Positions 47,071 through 55,583 of a stretch of DNA of 64,000 nucleotides are shown piece by piece; the stretch's first letter is position 1; each line of letters opens with the position of its first letter. The notes below the pieces were generated by a model. The model did no database searches and had not been told where the DNA came from. It saw only the letters and a program-made list of their open reading frames with translations. Made by a program: the position numbers and the translations under genes. The stretch covers positions 1 through 64,000 of the forward strand of contig NZ_VSFA01000027.1 in assembly GCF_008119785.1 (NCBI RefSeq), in the 5' to 3' direction. The DNA is from Micromonospora sp. MP36 (GTDB taxonomy: Bacteria; Actinomycetota; Actinomycetes; Mycobacteriales; Micromonosporaceae).

Positions 47071-48105
47071 TCAGCCGTCCAGGCGGCGGACCATGTTCAT
47101 GATCGTCTCGACCTGGTAGCCGCCCTTGATCGGGTAGTTGGTGGCGCCGAGGTAGCCCCACCAGTCCCAGCAGCCGTTCGGGTTCACCCCGGTCGCGATG
47201 GCCTGCGGGTAGAGCACGATCAGCCGGTTGGTGTCGGCGTACTGGTTGAGGTTCGCCCGGTCGACGAACGCGGTGCCGACCTTCGCGTACCCCTGGGCGC
47301 AGCCGTGCAGGGCGACCAGCAGCCGGCAGGTCTGGCCGGCGGCGCAGGCGCTCGGCACGTACGCAAAGCCGTTGGCGTCCATGCTCAGCCCGTTGGCCCA
47401 GCCGTTGGTGGCGAAGGTGTCTTGGCTGAACCGGATGAGCGTGCCGCCGAGCGGCCCGGTGTTCGGGGCGGAGACCGAGCCGAGCAGTTTGCCGAGGAAG
47501 CTGCCCTCCGGGTCGGTGCCGCAGTCGTTGAGGAACGGCGAGGCGGTCGCCGTGCAGCCGACGGTGCCGTACGGGGTGACCCAGGCGTGGCCCGCGGCGC
47601 TGCCGCTGTCGTAGCGGACGCTGGCGCCGAAGTCCTGGTAGTAGCGGACCAGGTCGTCGGTGACGGACTTCTTCACGGTGTTGTCGTTGCCGCCGTGGTA
47701 GACGTAGACCGGCTGGCCGGAGAGGTTGCCGGTCCCGTCGATCCAGCCGTACGACGCCCAGGTGCGGGTGTAGCTCTCCAGGGTGGAGACGTACGTCGGG
47801 TAGATGTTGTCGCCGCAGCCGTAGAGCGCCTGGGCGACGTTGTTCTGGGCGCAGTAGTACGGGCCGGCGGCGAAGACGGCCGCGCCCCGGATCCGCGCCG
47901 AGTACGCGACCTGCAACTGGGTGGCCAGGTATCCGCCGGAGGAGACCCCGGCGACGTACACGGCGGAGACCGGATAGCTGCGGAGCGAGCCGGCGACCGG
48001 GGTCTTGGTGTACGGCGTGCCCGCCGCCCGGGCGGCGGTGCCACCGGGCAGGACCAGGAGGAGGGCCGCGGCGAGGGTGGCGGCGGCTTTCCATGGTGTC
48101 TTCAT
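47071..48105 (-). CDS. Secreted PHB depolymerase-family esterase, circularly permuted catalytic order
   Basis: This 344-residue protein begins with a signal peptide (KTPWKAAATLAAALLLVLPG, then ARAAG). The lipase box GVSSG with nucleophile S55 lies near the N-terminus, while the oxyanion-hole motif LVALHGCAQ is found only at about 270-280, just before the C-terminal NGCWDWWGY segment. This order is that of type-2 extracellular poly(3-hydroxybutyrate) depolymerase domains, the reverse of type 1. It should cleave polyester or other short-chain hydroxyacid esters outside the cell. No linker or substrate-binding domain follows, so it may act on amorphous or soluble material. Many cysteines suggest disulfides. 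Confidence 0.88.
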   Translation of the reverse strand: MKTPWKAAATLAAALLLVLPGGTAARAAGTPYTKTPVAGSLRSYPVSAVYVAGVSSGGYLATQLQVAYSARIRGAAVFAAGPYYCAQNNVAQALYGCGDNIYPTYVSTLESYTRTWASYGWIDGTGNLSGQPVYVYHGGNDNTVKKSVTDDLVRYYQDFGASVRYDSGSAAGHAWVTPYGTVGCTATASPFLNDCGTDPEGSFLGKLLGSVSAPNTGPLGGTLIRFSQDTFATNGWANGLSMDANGFAYVPSACAAGQTCRLLVALHGCAQGYAKVGTAFVDRANLNQYADTNRLIVLYPQAIATGVNPNGCWDWWGYLGATNYPIKGGYQVETIMNMVRRLDG

Positions 48106-48374
48106 GGCGTTCTCCCGTCGGAGCGCCGGCGCGGTTGCCGACGTGCGGAGACGCTAACGTGACATTGACCACAGCAGATATCCGTACGGCCGACACCTCG
48201 GGGCCGGCGCCGGTGTGGGCGGCCCACCGGGTATTTCGGTTGGTGCTCCGCCGGATGACGGCTAACGTCGCCGCGACGTCACTCCGAGATGCGAAGAGGG
48301 TGTTTTGGTGCCCGTGCCGAGCGCGATCAAGCGAATCGACCTGCCCCACCAGACCACCTTCAGGAGTGACCGCA

Positions 48375-49121
48375 TTGGATCTGCCACGTAGCTTCGTCAT
48401 CCGCGAGGGCGACCTCCGGATCCTCAATCCGTTCGACGCCGGCAAGTTGGCCACCCTGGGTCGGGCGATCAAGCTCGCGCCCGGCACGTCGATCCTCGAC
48501 CTGTGCAGCGGCAAGGGCGAGCTGCTCTGCACCTGGGCCCGGGACCACGGGGTGACCGGCACCGGCGTGGACATCAGCACCGCCTTCACCGCCGCGGCCC
48601 GGGAGCGCGCCGTCGAGCTGGGCGTCGCCGACCGGGTCCGGTTCGTGCACGGCGACGCCGCGACCTTCGTACCCGAGGAGCCCGTCGACCTGGCCGCCTG
48701 TGTCGGCGCCACCTGGATCGGCGGGGGTGTCCCCGGCACCCTGGAGATCCTCCGGCGCAGCCTGCGCCCCGGCGGGATGGCGCTGGTCGGGGAGCCCTAC
48801 TGGCGGCTCGACCCGCCCGACGAGGAGACGGTGGCCGGGTGCCACGCCCGGTCCCGGGACGAGTTTCGGGACCTCCCCGGGCTGGTCGGCCTCTTCGGGG
48901 AGTACGGCTGGGACCTGGTGGAGATGGTCCTCGCCGACCAGGACAGCTGGGACCGGTACGCGGCGGCGCACTGGCTCAACCTGCGCCGCTGGCTGGACGC
49001 CCACCCCGACGACGAACTGGCCGGGGAGCTGCGCCGGGAACTGACCGAGGACCCGCTCCGGCACGTCCGCCACCAGCGGGAGTACCTGGGCTGGGGAGTC
49101 TTCGCCCTGCTCCGGCGGTGA
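48375..49121 (+). CDS. Class I SAM-dependent methyltransferase
   Basis: I prefer TTG 48375, because AGGAG (48362-48366) is then 8 bp upstream; GTG 48366 would overlap that site. The 248-residue protein has motif I ILDLCSGKGELL, the acidic residue after strand 2 (GTGVDIST), motif II/III region RVRFVHGDAATFVP, and LRPGGMALVGEPYW. It resembles small-molecule methyltransferases of the Methyltransf_25 group. The substrate is unknown. It is divergent from the depolymerase gene across about 270 bp. Confidence 0.88.
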   Translation: MDLPRSFVIREGDLRILNPFDAGKLATLGRAIKLAPGTSILDLCSGKGELLCTWARDHGVTGTGVDISTAFTAAARERAVELGVADRVRFVHGDAATFVPEEPVDLAACVGATWIGGGVPGTLEILRRSLRPGGMALVGEPYWRLDPPDEETVAGCHARSRDEFRDLPGLVGLFGEYGWDLVEMVLADQDSWDRYAAAHWLNLRRWLDAHPDDELAGELRRELTEDPLRHVRHQREYLGWGVFALLRR

Positions 49122-49584
49122 CCGTCGCCGGGCCGGTTCCCCTCACCGGGGGGACCGGCCCGGCCGTCCCTTCCGCCCCGGTCGGTCCGACTCGCGCGGC
49201 TCAGCGTGGTGGTCCGGATCGCCACCGAACTGGCGCGCTTCGAGGTCGGCGGACTCGATCGAGGTGCAGTGGCAACGCGCTGCGGGCCTCGTTGCCCCGC
49301 TGACCGGCTGGTCAGGCCCGGGCTTCGGCCGCCCGGCCGGAGCTTCACCAGCAGCTCGATCGCACGCCCGGGTGAGCGCGCTCACGAGCGGCGGCAGCCG
49401 GACCGCCGGTACCGTCCCTCCTCGGGGCGCGACCCGCCCGCGCCGACCGGATGCGGCATCTCGCGCTGTCCGGGTACCGGCGAGGGCCCGGACGCCCGGG
49501 CCGCCTCGGGGACGGACCGGGCGGCGCAAAGTGCCGCGCCCCGAGTGGATCACGCGACGACCGCGAGGAGAGGAGGGCCCACCC
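49122..49584. other. GC-rich gap before the DUF2786 gene
   Basis: I see no gene, RNA or clear regulatory palindrome in these 463 bp. All open frames have the Arg/Pro/Ala-rich composition of non-coding high-GC sequence. Confidence 0.4.
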
Positions 49585-50790
49585 GTGCCGGACGCCGAGC
49601 AGCTGCTCGCCGACGCCCTCGCGGCGACACGCGGCACCGACGTACGGGCGGCCGAACGCGCCCTCGACCGGCTGGTGGTCGGCGACGGCCCGGCGGTGGA
49701 CGCGGCGCTGCTGGCCCGCCTGGTCCGCGGCGTCGGGCGGCTCTGGCCGCGGGGCTGGCAGCCGGCCGACCTGGACCGGATCGCGACCCGGCGGCTCGAA
49801 CCCCGGGGCGGCCGGCTGCTCCGGGACGTGCTGGCGGCCCAGCGGCGGGAGCAGCCGGGCCCGGTCCCGCAGTGGTTCGACGACCAGCTCGCCGAGCTGG
49901 ACGCGCGCTGGGACGGCGACGCGGGCTGGCTGGACCGCCGGGCCGGGGGCGACCGGATCACCGCGCTGCGGGACGCGGTCGACGCGCTCGCGCTGGTCGA
50001 GGGGCTGCCGCCGATCGCGGTGCTCCGCCCGCCGCCGGGCGGGCCGGCCGCCGCCCCGCGCACCACCGCGCCGGGCACCGGCTCGCGGATGCTGGACCGG
50101 GTACGCGCCCTGCTGGCCAAGGCCGAGTCGACCACCTTCCCCGCCGAGGCGGAGGCGCTCACCGGGAAGGCGCAGGAGCTGATGGCCCGGCACAGCATCG
50201 ACGCCGCCCTGCTCGACGCGACCGCCGAGCGCCCGGACCGGCCCGGTGGGATCCGCCTCGGCACCGACGCCCCGTACGCGGCGGCGAAGGCGCTGCTGAT
50301 CCAGGAGGTGGCGGCGGCGAACCGGTGCGAGTCGGTGTGGTCCGACGATCTCGGCTTCGCCACCGTGCTCGGCTTCCCCACCGACCTGGCGGCGGTCGAG
50401 CTGCTGCATACCTCGCTGCTGGTGCAGGCCACCGCGGCCATGCTGCGCGGCCGGGGCGAACGGCGCGCGGGCAGTGGCCGGCGCACCAAGGGCTACGACG
50501 AGTCCTTCCTCAACGCGTTCGCGCTGCGGATCGGCGAGCGGCTGCGGGCGGTGACCGCGGCGGCGGACCGGGCGGCGGCCGAGGAGCGCACTGGCGACGC
50601 GCTGCTCCCGGTGCTCGCCGCCCGCTCCGAGGCCGTCCAGGAACGCGTCGACCAGCTCTTTCCCGGCGTCACCCGGCACCGGCTCCAGGTGCGCGACGCC
50701 GAGGGCTGGACCTCGGGCACGTCGGCCGCCGACCGGGCCTCGCTCGACGTCGGCGCCCCGGCGCGCCGGTCGGTACGCCGGGGTCGCTGA
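49585..50790 (+). CDS. DUF2786-domain protein
   Basis: GTG 49585 after GGAGAGGAGGG gives 401 residues. The central segment MLDRVRALLAKAESTTFPAE, then AEALTGKAQELMARHSID, is the DUF2786 signature. A second conserved part contains AKALLIQEVAAANRCESVW, LLHTSLLVQATAAM and GYDESFLNAFALRIGERL (DUF7168-like). It is frequent in actinobacteria and some phages; its function is unknown. The N-terminal 150 residues are helical and less conserved. It is monocistronic or loosely linked to the DGPF gene 93 bp downstream. Confidence 0.88.
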   Translation: MPDAEQLLADALAATRGTDVRAAERALDRLVVGDGPAVDAALLARLVRGVGRLWPRGWQPADLDRIATRRLEPRGGRLLRDVLAAQRREQPGPVPQWFDDQLAELDARWDGDAGWLDRRAGGDRITALRDAVDALALVEGLPPIAVLRPPPGGPAAAPRTTAPGTGSRMLDRVRALLAKAESTTFPAEAEALTGKAQELMARHSIDAALLDATAERPDRPGGIRLGTDAPYAAAKALLIQEVAAANRCESVWSDDLGFATVLGFPTDLAAVELLHTSLLVQATAAMLRGRGERRAGSGRRTKGYDESFLNAFALRIGERLRAVTAAADRAAAEERTGDALLPVLAARSEAVQERVDQLFPGVTRHRLQVRDAEGWTSGTSAADRASLDVGAPARRSVRRGR

Positions 50791-50883
50791 CTTTTCTCGG
50801 GGCGGATGTCGGATCGGACGTCCCGGCTCCGACCCGTCTGCGAGAGGCGCCACCGCCGGTGGCCCGTATCCGAGGAGTGGACC

Positions 50884-51252
50884 GTGAAGTACATGCTGCT
50901 GATCTGGAACCGGCCGGGCTTCGTCGAGGAGCTGTCCGAGGCGGACCGGAACGCGATCTTCGGCGAGGTCGACGAGATCATGAAGCAACTGTCCGAGTCC
51001 GGGGAGCTGGTCGGCGGTGAGGCCCTGGCGCACCCGTCGCAGACCCGGACGGTGCGGGCCGGCACGGCCGGCGTCGAGATCACCGACGGGCCGTTCGTGG
51101 AGAGCAAGGAGCAGTTCGCGGGCTACCTGATGGTCGACTGCGAGACCCCGGAGCGGGCCGCCGAGATCGCGGCGAACTGGCCGGACGTGCGGCGCGGTGT
51201 CGGGGTGCTGGAGGTGCGTCCGGTGATGGACGAGGCCGGGGCGGAGATGTGA
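50884..51252 (+). CDS. YCII/DGPF-domain protein partnered with an ECF42 sigma factor
   Basis: This 122-residue protein contains the ferredoxin-like YCII fold with the eponymous DGPF motif (EITDGPFVESKEQFAGY). The N-terminal strand is KYMLLIWNRPG. GTG 50884 follows a weak GAGG. DGPF proteins are encoded next to ECF42 sigma factors in actinobacteria and are thought to belong to the same regulon or output; their activity is not well defined. Its stop overlaps the sigma gene start (GTGA at 51249). Confidence 0.92.
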   Translation: MKYMLLIWNRPGFVEELSEADRNAIFGEVDEIMKQLSESGELVGGEALAHPSQTRTVRAGTAGVEITDGPFVESKEQFAGYLMVDCETPERAAEIAANWPDVRRGVGVLEVRPVMDEAGAEM

Positions 51253-52489
51253 CGTCGCCCGTCGTCGAGGACCTGCTGCGCACCCTCGCGCCGCAGGTCC
51301 TCGGCGTGCTCGTCCGCCGGCACGGCCAGTTCTACGCCTGCGAGGACGCCGTGCAGGAGGCGCTGCTCGCCGCGGCCACCCAGTGGCCGGAGCAGGGTGT
51401 GCCGGACCACCCCCGCTCGTGGCTGGTCACTGTGGCGACCCGCCGGCTCACCGACGAGTGGCGCAGCGAACGGGCCCGCCGGGACCGCGAGGTCGCCGTG
51501 GCGGTCCGCGAGCCGCGTACGGGGCGGTCGCCCCGGCCGCCGACGAGGAGCCGCCGAGCGGGGACGACACGCTGAAGCTGCTCTTCCTCTGCTGCCATCC
51601 CGCGCTCACCGTCTCCGCCCAGGTGGCGCTCACGCTGCGCGCAGTGGGCGGCCTGAACACCGCGGAGATCGCCCGGGCGTACCTGGTGCCGGAGGCGACG
51701 ATGAGCCAGCGGATCCGCCGCGCCAAGCAGCGGATCGAGGCGGCCGGCGCCCGCTTCGCGCTGCCCTCGGCCGCCGACCGCGACGAGCGGCTGCGTGCCG
51801 TGCTGCACGTGCTCTACCTGATCTTCAACGAGGGTTACGCGGCCTCCAGCGGCGGTGAGCTGCACCGGGCGGAGTTGACCGGCGAGGCGATCCGGCTGGC
51901 CCGGGAGCTGCACCGGCTGCTGCCGGACGACGGCGAGGTCGTCGGCCTGCTCGCGTTGATGCTGCTCACCGACGCGCACCGGGCCGCCCGGACCGGCCCG
52001 GCCGGGGAGCTGGTGCCGCTGGCCGAGCAGGACCGCACCCGCTGGGACCGGAGCGAGATCGAGCAGGGGGTCGCCCTGGTGACCGAGGCGCTGACCTGGT
52101 CGCCGCCGGGCCCGTACCAGGTGCAGGCGGCGATCGCGGCGGTGCACGCCGAGGCGCCGTCGGCGGCGGAGACGGACTGGCCGCAGATCGTCGCGCTCTA
52201 CCGGGTGCTCGCCCGGATCGCGCCGAACCCGATGGTGACCCTCAACCAGGCCGCCGCCGTGGCCATGGTGGACGGCCCCCGGGCCGGGCTCGCCCTGCTC
52301 GCGCCGCTGGACGCGGACGACCGCACCGCCGGGCACCACCGGCTCGCCGCCGTCCGCGCCCATCTGCTGGAGCTGGCCGGCGACCGCGACGAGGCGCGGG
52401 AGGCGTACCTGGCCGCCGCCCGGGCGACCACCAGCCTGCCGGAGCAGCGCTATCTGGAGGTACGCGCCGCCCGCCTCGCCGCCGACTGA
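51249..52489 (+). pseudogene. ECF42-type sigma factor with one apparent frameshift
   Basis: From GTG 51249 the frame encodes the sigma-2 region (EDLLRTLAPQVLGVLVRRHG, YACEDAVQEALLAAATQWPE, RLTDEWRSERARRDREVAVA) but then runs into an Arg/Pro-rich tail and stops at 51575. The rest continues in another frame from EEPPSGDDTLKLLFLCCHPA, through the sigma-4 helix-turn-helix (LNTAEIARAYLVPEATMSQR), to the long C-terminal TPR-like extension (YLIFNEGYAASSGGELHR, IVALYRVLARIAPNPMVTLN) typical of ECF42. One missing base near 51512-51520 (GAGCCGCGTACGG) would restore a single protein of about 413 residues. The site is a GC-rich stretch, so sequencing error is as likely as a real mutation. Confidence 0.85.
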
Positions 52490-52933
52490 TCAGAAGAGCC
52501 GCCCCCGATACGGATGCGGTCGCCCCCAGGTCTCTTCCCACTGCAACAGCTCCGCCTGCCACCGCGGCAGATCCGGCCGGTACTCGCGGATGAGATCGGG
52601 GTTCTCCGGGCGGCTTGCCAGGAACCGCCAGTATGCCTCGACCGCCTCGCGTACCTCGTCGAGCGAGTAGTGGCCCCGTTCACCCTCAACCCACTCGTTC
52701 TGAAACTCGATGCCCTGGGCGGTGAAGCTGACGTTGTACTTGTCGCTGTCCCACTCGTCCTCCAGCGCCCGGCCGTGCGACACGTCGTCAATCATCGCCA
52801 ACGCGTCCAGGCACACGGAGTGATAGACCGAGATGTCGGTGATCAACCACGCGCCGAGCGCTCGGTAACGCTGATCCGTCACCTCGAACAGCGGCAGGCG
52901 GTACTCGTCGAGCGAGAAACTGATGAACGCCAA
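52490..52933 (-). CDS. Probable immunity protein for the EndoU toxin
   Basis: This 147-residue acidic protein (SFSLDEYRLPLFEVTDQRYR, then GRALEDEWDSDKYNVSF and HYSLDEVREAVEAYWRFLAS) follows the EndoU toxin gene by 15 bp on the same strand. Size, acidity and position are those of polymorphic-toxin immunity proteins. I recall similar YacL/Imm-type sequences but cannot name the family with confidence. It should bind and neutralise the nuclease in the producer's cytoplasm. Confidence 0.7.
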   Translation of the reverse strand: MAFISFSLDEYRLPLFEVTDQRYRALGAWLITDISVYHSVCLDALAMIDDVSHGRALEDEWDSDKYNVSFTAQGIEFQNEWVEGERGHYSLDEVREAVEAYWRFLASRPENPDLIREYRPDLPRWQAELLQWEETWGRPHPYRGRLF

Positions 52934-52948
52934 CAGAGGTCCTTCGGA

Positions 52949-53464
52949 TCAGGGGACGACGACAGGCCATCCGTGGGTGAACCCGCCCGAGCCATTGTAG
53001 AAACCCTCGATCACGAGGTTCTTGTGCTTCCCACGCCACAGGTTGGTGTTCGGCACGGGCCTCGCGTTCTGGAAGGCGCCACTGATCGCGTTGTCCACCT
53101 GTGCGGGCGTCCAGTCATCGGGAAAGAAGGAACTCTCCCCACCGTTTGGTCCCTTCTTCGGCTTCCACGCCCCGTGCGGGGGGTTGAGCGTCGGATCGAA
53201 GAACTCCGGCTTGGCGGTGTACGCCCCGGTCTTCGGATCCTTGACGATGCTCCCCGGCTTCAGCCTGCGTCCCGGGAAGTCCTGCCCACCCGGGCGGTAG
53301 TGATAACCGGTTCCCTTGGGCATGCCCGGCTTGACATGCCCCCCGCCGATCACGTGCTCAGTGAAGTGCGGATTCATCCGGTCGGGGCGGTTGCGTCCCT
53401 TGGTCCGCTTCAGGAAGCGCAACGCGGCCCGCATCAACCGGCCGCCCGCTTTACCTCCGCTCAT
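52949..53464 (-). CDS. EndoU-type RNase toxin domain protein
   Basis: This 171-residue basic protein opens with RRLMRAALRFLKR-like sequence and then matches the bacterial EndoU toxin fold: MNPHFTEHVIGGG, GTGYHYRPGG, AYTAKPEFFDP, ESSFFPDDWTPAQVDNAISG, then HKNLVIEGFYN and GFTHGWPVVVP. The conserved His and Lys residues of EndoU nucleases are present by eye. It would cleave RNA in target cells. It has no trafficking domain of its own; the gene begins 7 bp after a WXG-type protein gene, so the two products probably cooperate or are secreted together through a type VII system. Confidence 0.85.
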   Translation of the reverse strand: MSGGKAGGRLMRAALRFLKRTKGRNRPDRMNPHFTEHVIGGGHVKPGMPKGTGYHYRPGGQDFPGRRLKPGSIVKDPKTGAYTAKPEFFDPTLNPPHGAWKPKKGPNGGESSFFPDDWTPAQVDNAISGAFQNARPVPNTNLWRGKHKNLVIEGFYNGSGGFTHGWPVVVP

Positions 53465-53471
53465 CCCCGCG

Positions 53472-53966
53472 TCACCCGTCGATGAGCTTCCAGATGACCT
53501 CTTGGATGAGGTTGCCGACGATGGTCCGGGCGAGCTGCTGGAAGATCGGGATCTCCAGCAGCGAGGCGCCGAAGGTGACCGCCGCCGTGGCGATCGCCTG
53601 CGCGATCTCGATGGCCAGCAGCACCAGTTGCACGATCACCGCGATCTTCAGGGCGAGGACGATCGCCGCGCAGATGATCAGCCCGGTGCCGGTGAGCACC
53701 GCCGCGGTCACCCCGTCGCGCAGGCTTTCGGCCGGGCTGTCCTCCCGGTTCCACCAGGACTGGAAGGCGGTGATGTCCTGACCGGTGTGGCTGGACCAGA
53801 CGGTGGTGGCCCCGGTGTTGGCCTCGCTGACGACGCCGGCGAGGGTGCCGGAGAAGCGGATCCAGGCGTTGCCCATCTCGAAGAGCTTGACCTCGTCCGC
53901 CTCGGGCCAGGTGTAGCCGAGGATGCCGAGCAGCGAGCGCAGCTCGCCGGGGAGTTCGAAGCCCAC
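53472..53966 (-). CDS. WXG/CpnT-N-like helical protein preceding the toxin
   Basis: GTG 53966, 2 bp after the previous stop, gives 164 residues. The N-terminal part (LGYTWPEADEVKLFEMGNAW) matches the start of the N-terminal domain of CpnT-like type VII toxins. A strongly hydrophobic stretch (about 95-140, GLIICAAIVLALKIAVIVQL) follows. The chain ends in EVIWKLIDG, where larger toxins continue into the effector domain. Here the coding sequence stops and EndoU restarts 7 bp later. It is likely the delivery part of the toxin. Confidence 0.78.
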   Translation of the reverse strand: MGFELPGELRSLLGILGYTWPEADEVKLFEMGNAWIRFSGTLAGVVSEANTGATTVWSSHTGQDITAFQSWWNREDSPAESLRDGVTAAVLTGTGLIICAAIVLALKIAVIVQLVLLAIEIAQAIATAAVTFGASLLEIPIFQQLARTIVGNLIQEVIWKLIDG

Positions 53967-53968
53967 GG

Positions 53969-54295
53969 TCAGCCGCCCAGGGCCTGGTGCAGACCGTCGA
54001 AGCCCTGCTTGATGGCGGCCTCGATCTCGGCGTAGCGGGTGGCCATGCCGGTGAGGTCCGTCCCCGCGGCGGCGATCTCCTGGAGGGCGCTGTCGAAGCA
54101 CTCGAACGCGAAGGCGGACACCTCGTCGTGGGCGGCCCCGATCAGCGAGCCGATGTCGTCCGAGCCCCAGGGCCGGCCGAAGGCGGCCAGCTCGGCCTGG
54201 AACGCGGCCAACGCCTGGCCGAAACGGACGGCCGCCCCTTCCAGCGCGCGGCCGGACCCGCTCAGCCCGTCCGGGTCGACCTCGATCGCCGTCAT
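53969..54295 (-). CDS. WXG100-like type VII secretion target
   Basis: This 108-residue helical hairpin protein (GSGRALEGAAVRFGQALAAF, then GRPWGSDDIGSLIG at the turn, and FDSALQEIAAAGTDLTGMA) has the size and the W-x-G-type turn (PWGSDD) of ESX/WXG100 partners. It overlaps the YbaB-like gene by 4 bp and lies 2 bp before the CpnT-N-like gene. It should form a dimer with a partner and be exported by a type VII machine encoded elsewhere. Confidence 0.8.
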   Translation of the reverse strand: MTAIEVDPDGLSGSGRALEGAAVRFGQALAAFQAELAAFGRPWGSDDIGSLIGAAHDEVSAFAFECFDSALQEIAAAGTDLTGMATRYAEIEAAIKQGFDGLHQALGG

Positions 54296-54714
54296 TTGCC
54301 GCCCTGCCGGGCGAGCCGATCCTGCGCCTCGACCAGAGCGTCGGTGAACGCGGTGAGCTGCCGGCCGGCGTCCTCCTGGATCTTGCGCAGCCGGTCGCCC
54401 AGCGACCCGAGGTCGACCTGCCCGGGGACGGCGGCGGTGGCCTTCTCCTGGAGGTCGGCGAACGCCGCGTTGACCGCCTGGGTGATCTCCTCGGCGAGCG
54501 ACTCGCTCGCCAGGCGCATCACCCGCGGGTTGAGGGTGAGCGCGGTGATCCGGCCGGGTGGGCCGACCGTCACCTGGACCAGGCCGTCGGCCGCCTCGCC
54601 GTGGCCCTCGGGGAGTGGTGCGTCGGTCTCGGCGCCGGCGGTGAACTGCCCGAGCGCGGACATCGTCTCGGACAGCACGCGGTCGAGGCCGGACGGGTCG
54701 ACAGGGTGGGCCAT
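54292..54714 (-). CDS. YbaB/EbfC-family protein of the type VII toxin cluster
   Basis: ATG 54714 after GGAGGGAG gives 140 residues with the YbaB fold: GLVQVTVGPPGRITALTLNP, then SLAEEITQAVNAAFADLQEK. Versions of this family occur at the head of WXG100 toxin operons in Micromonosporaceae. Its role there is unclear; nucleoid binding is known for the stand-alone YbaB. It is the first gene of the five-gene minus-strand unit that ends with the immunity gene. Confidence 0.83.
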   Translation of the reverse strand: MAHPVDPSGLDRVLSETMSALGQFTAGAETDAPLPEGHGEAADGLVQVTVGPPGRITALTLNPRVMRLASESLAEEITQAVNAAFADLQEKATAAVPGQVDLGSLGDRLRKIQEDAGRQLTAFTDALVEAQDRLARQGGK

Positions 54715-54845
54715 GGGGTGGCTCCCTCCGGGGTCGAGGTCGCTTCGCATCCTAAGCGGTGAATGCGAGCGGCGGTGACCCATGGTGAGCTCGGGCCCAC
54801 CCTCCGATGCGGACGGTGGCACACGTCACAGGGGACGGACGTCGG

Positions 54846-55343
54846 TCAGGCGCGGCACTCCCGAGCGAGCCGCTGCGGGATCGCCACGAAGCTGGAACTC
54901 AGCCACTTGACTGGGGCCGACGACCTCGCCCCGGCGTCGATCCGCCGCGCGGCGTCGGTGACCAGCGCCTTGATCTCCGGGTCCTGCGCCCGGGCGGCCT
55001 GCCGGCGTACGTCGGTGGCCAGGTCGGCGAGGCTCGCCTTGACCTGGTCGTTGAGCTGTTCGGGGGTGAGGTCGCGACGGGTCGCCGCGGCGGAGTCGGT
55101 GGCGATCTGCCTGCTCTTGGCGATGATGAGCTTGTCGACCTCGGCGCAGACCGCGGCGGTGTTCGCGGCGGTCACCGGCGACGGCGACGCCGTGACGGTC
55201 GGGGCCGGTGCGGTGGCGGTCGGCGTGCCCACCCAGTTGCCGGCCGGCGCTCCGGTGTCCTCCTCGGCGGACGGCTGGCAGGCCGTGGCGAGGGCCGTCA
55301 TGATCACCAGGGCGGCGGCACGGATCGCGGCGGTACCGGACAT
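54846..55343 (-). CDS. Small lipoprotein of unknown function
   Basis: This 165-residue protein has a signal peptide ending in the lipobox LATAC (Cys about 22), a Thr/Pro-rich linker (PTATAPAPTVTASPSPVTA) and a helical domain (VCAEVDKLIIAKSRQIATDS, then EQLNDQVKASLADLATDV). It lies upstream of the WXG100 operon on the same strand. The helical domain resembles cell-envelope proteins that are common in Micromonospora and lack a known role. Confidence 0.78.
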   Translation of the reverse strand: MSGTAAIRAAALVIMTALATACQPSAEEDTGAPAGNWVGTPTATAPAPTVTASPSPVTAANTAAVCAEVDKLIIAKSRQIATDSAAATRRDLTPEQLNDQVKASLADLATDVRRQAARAQDPEIKALVTDAARRIDAGARSSAPVKWLSSSFVAIPQRLARECRA

Positions 55344-55543
55344 GGTTCTCCCCGTACGGTTGTCGGCCGTCGGTGACGGCCCGTGGTCAACCGGGGCTCC
55401 GTCCTGGGCCGCCGTCCGCGCCCCGGCAGATCGAGCGGCGACGGAGTCGAGTGTGCCAAGGATCCGGCCCGACCGCCGGACGCGCGGTCCGCGCGCAGCA
55501 CGCCGGGCCGGCGATCGGCCGGCCCGGCGAGCAAGGCGCCGGC

Positions 55544-55567
55544 CGGTCCCGGGCGCGCCCGGGACCG
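55544..55567 (-). terminator. Hairpin terminator after copA
   Basis: CGGTCCCGGGCG followed at once by its exact complement CGCCCGGGACCG makes a 24-bp palindrome, 17 bp after the copA stop on the minus strand. Confidence 0.6.
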
Positions 55568-55583
55568 CCGGCGGGTGCGGAGG

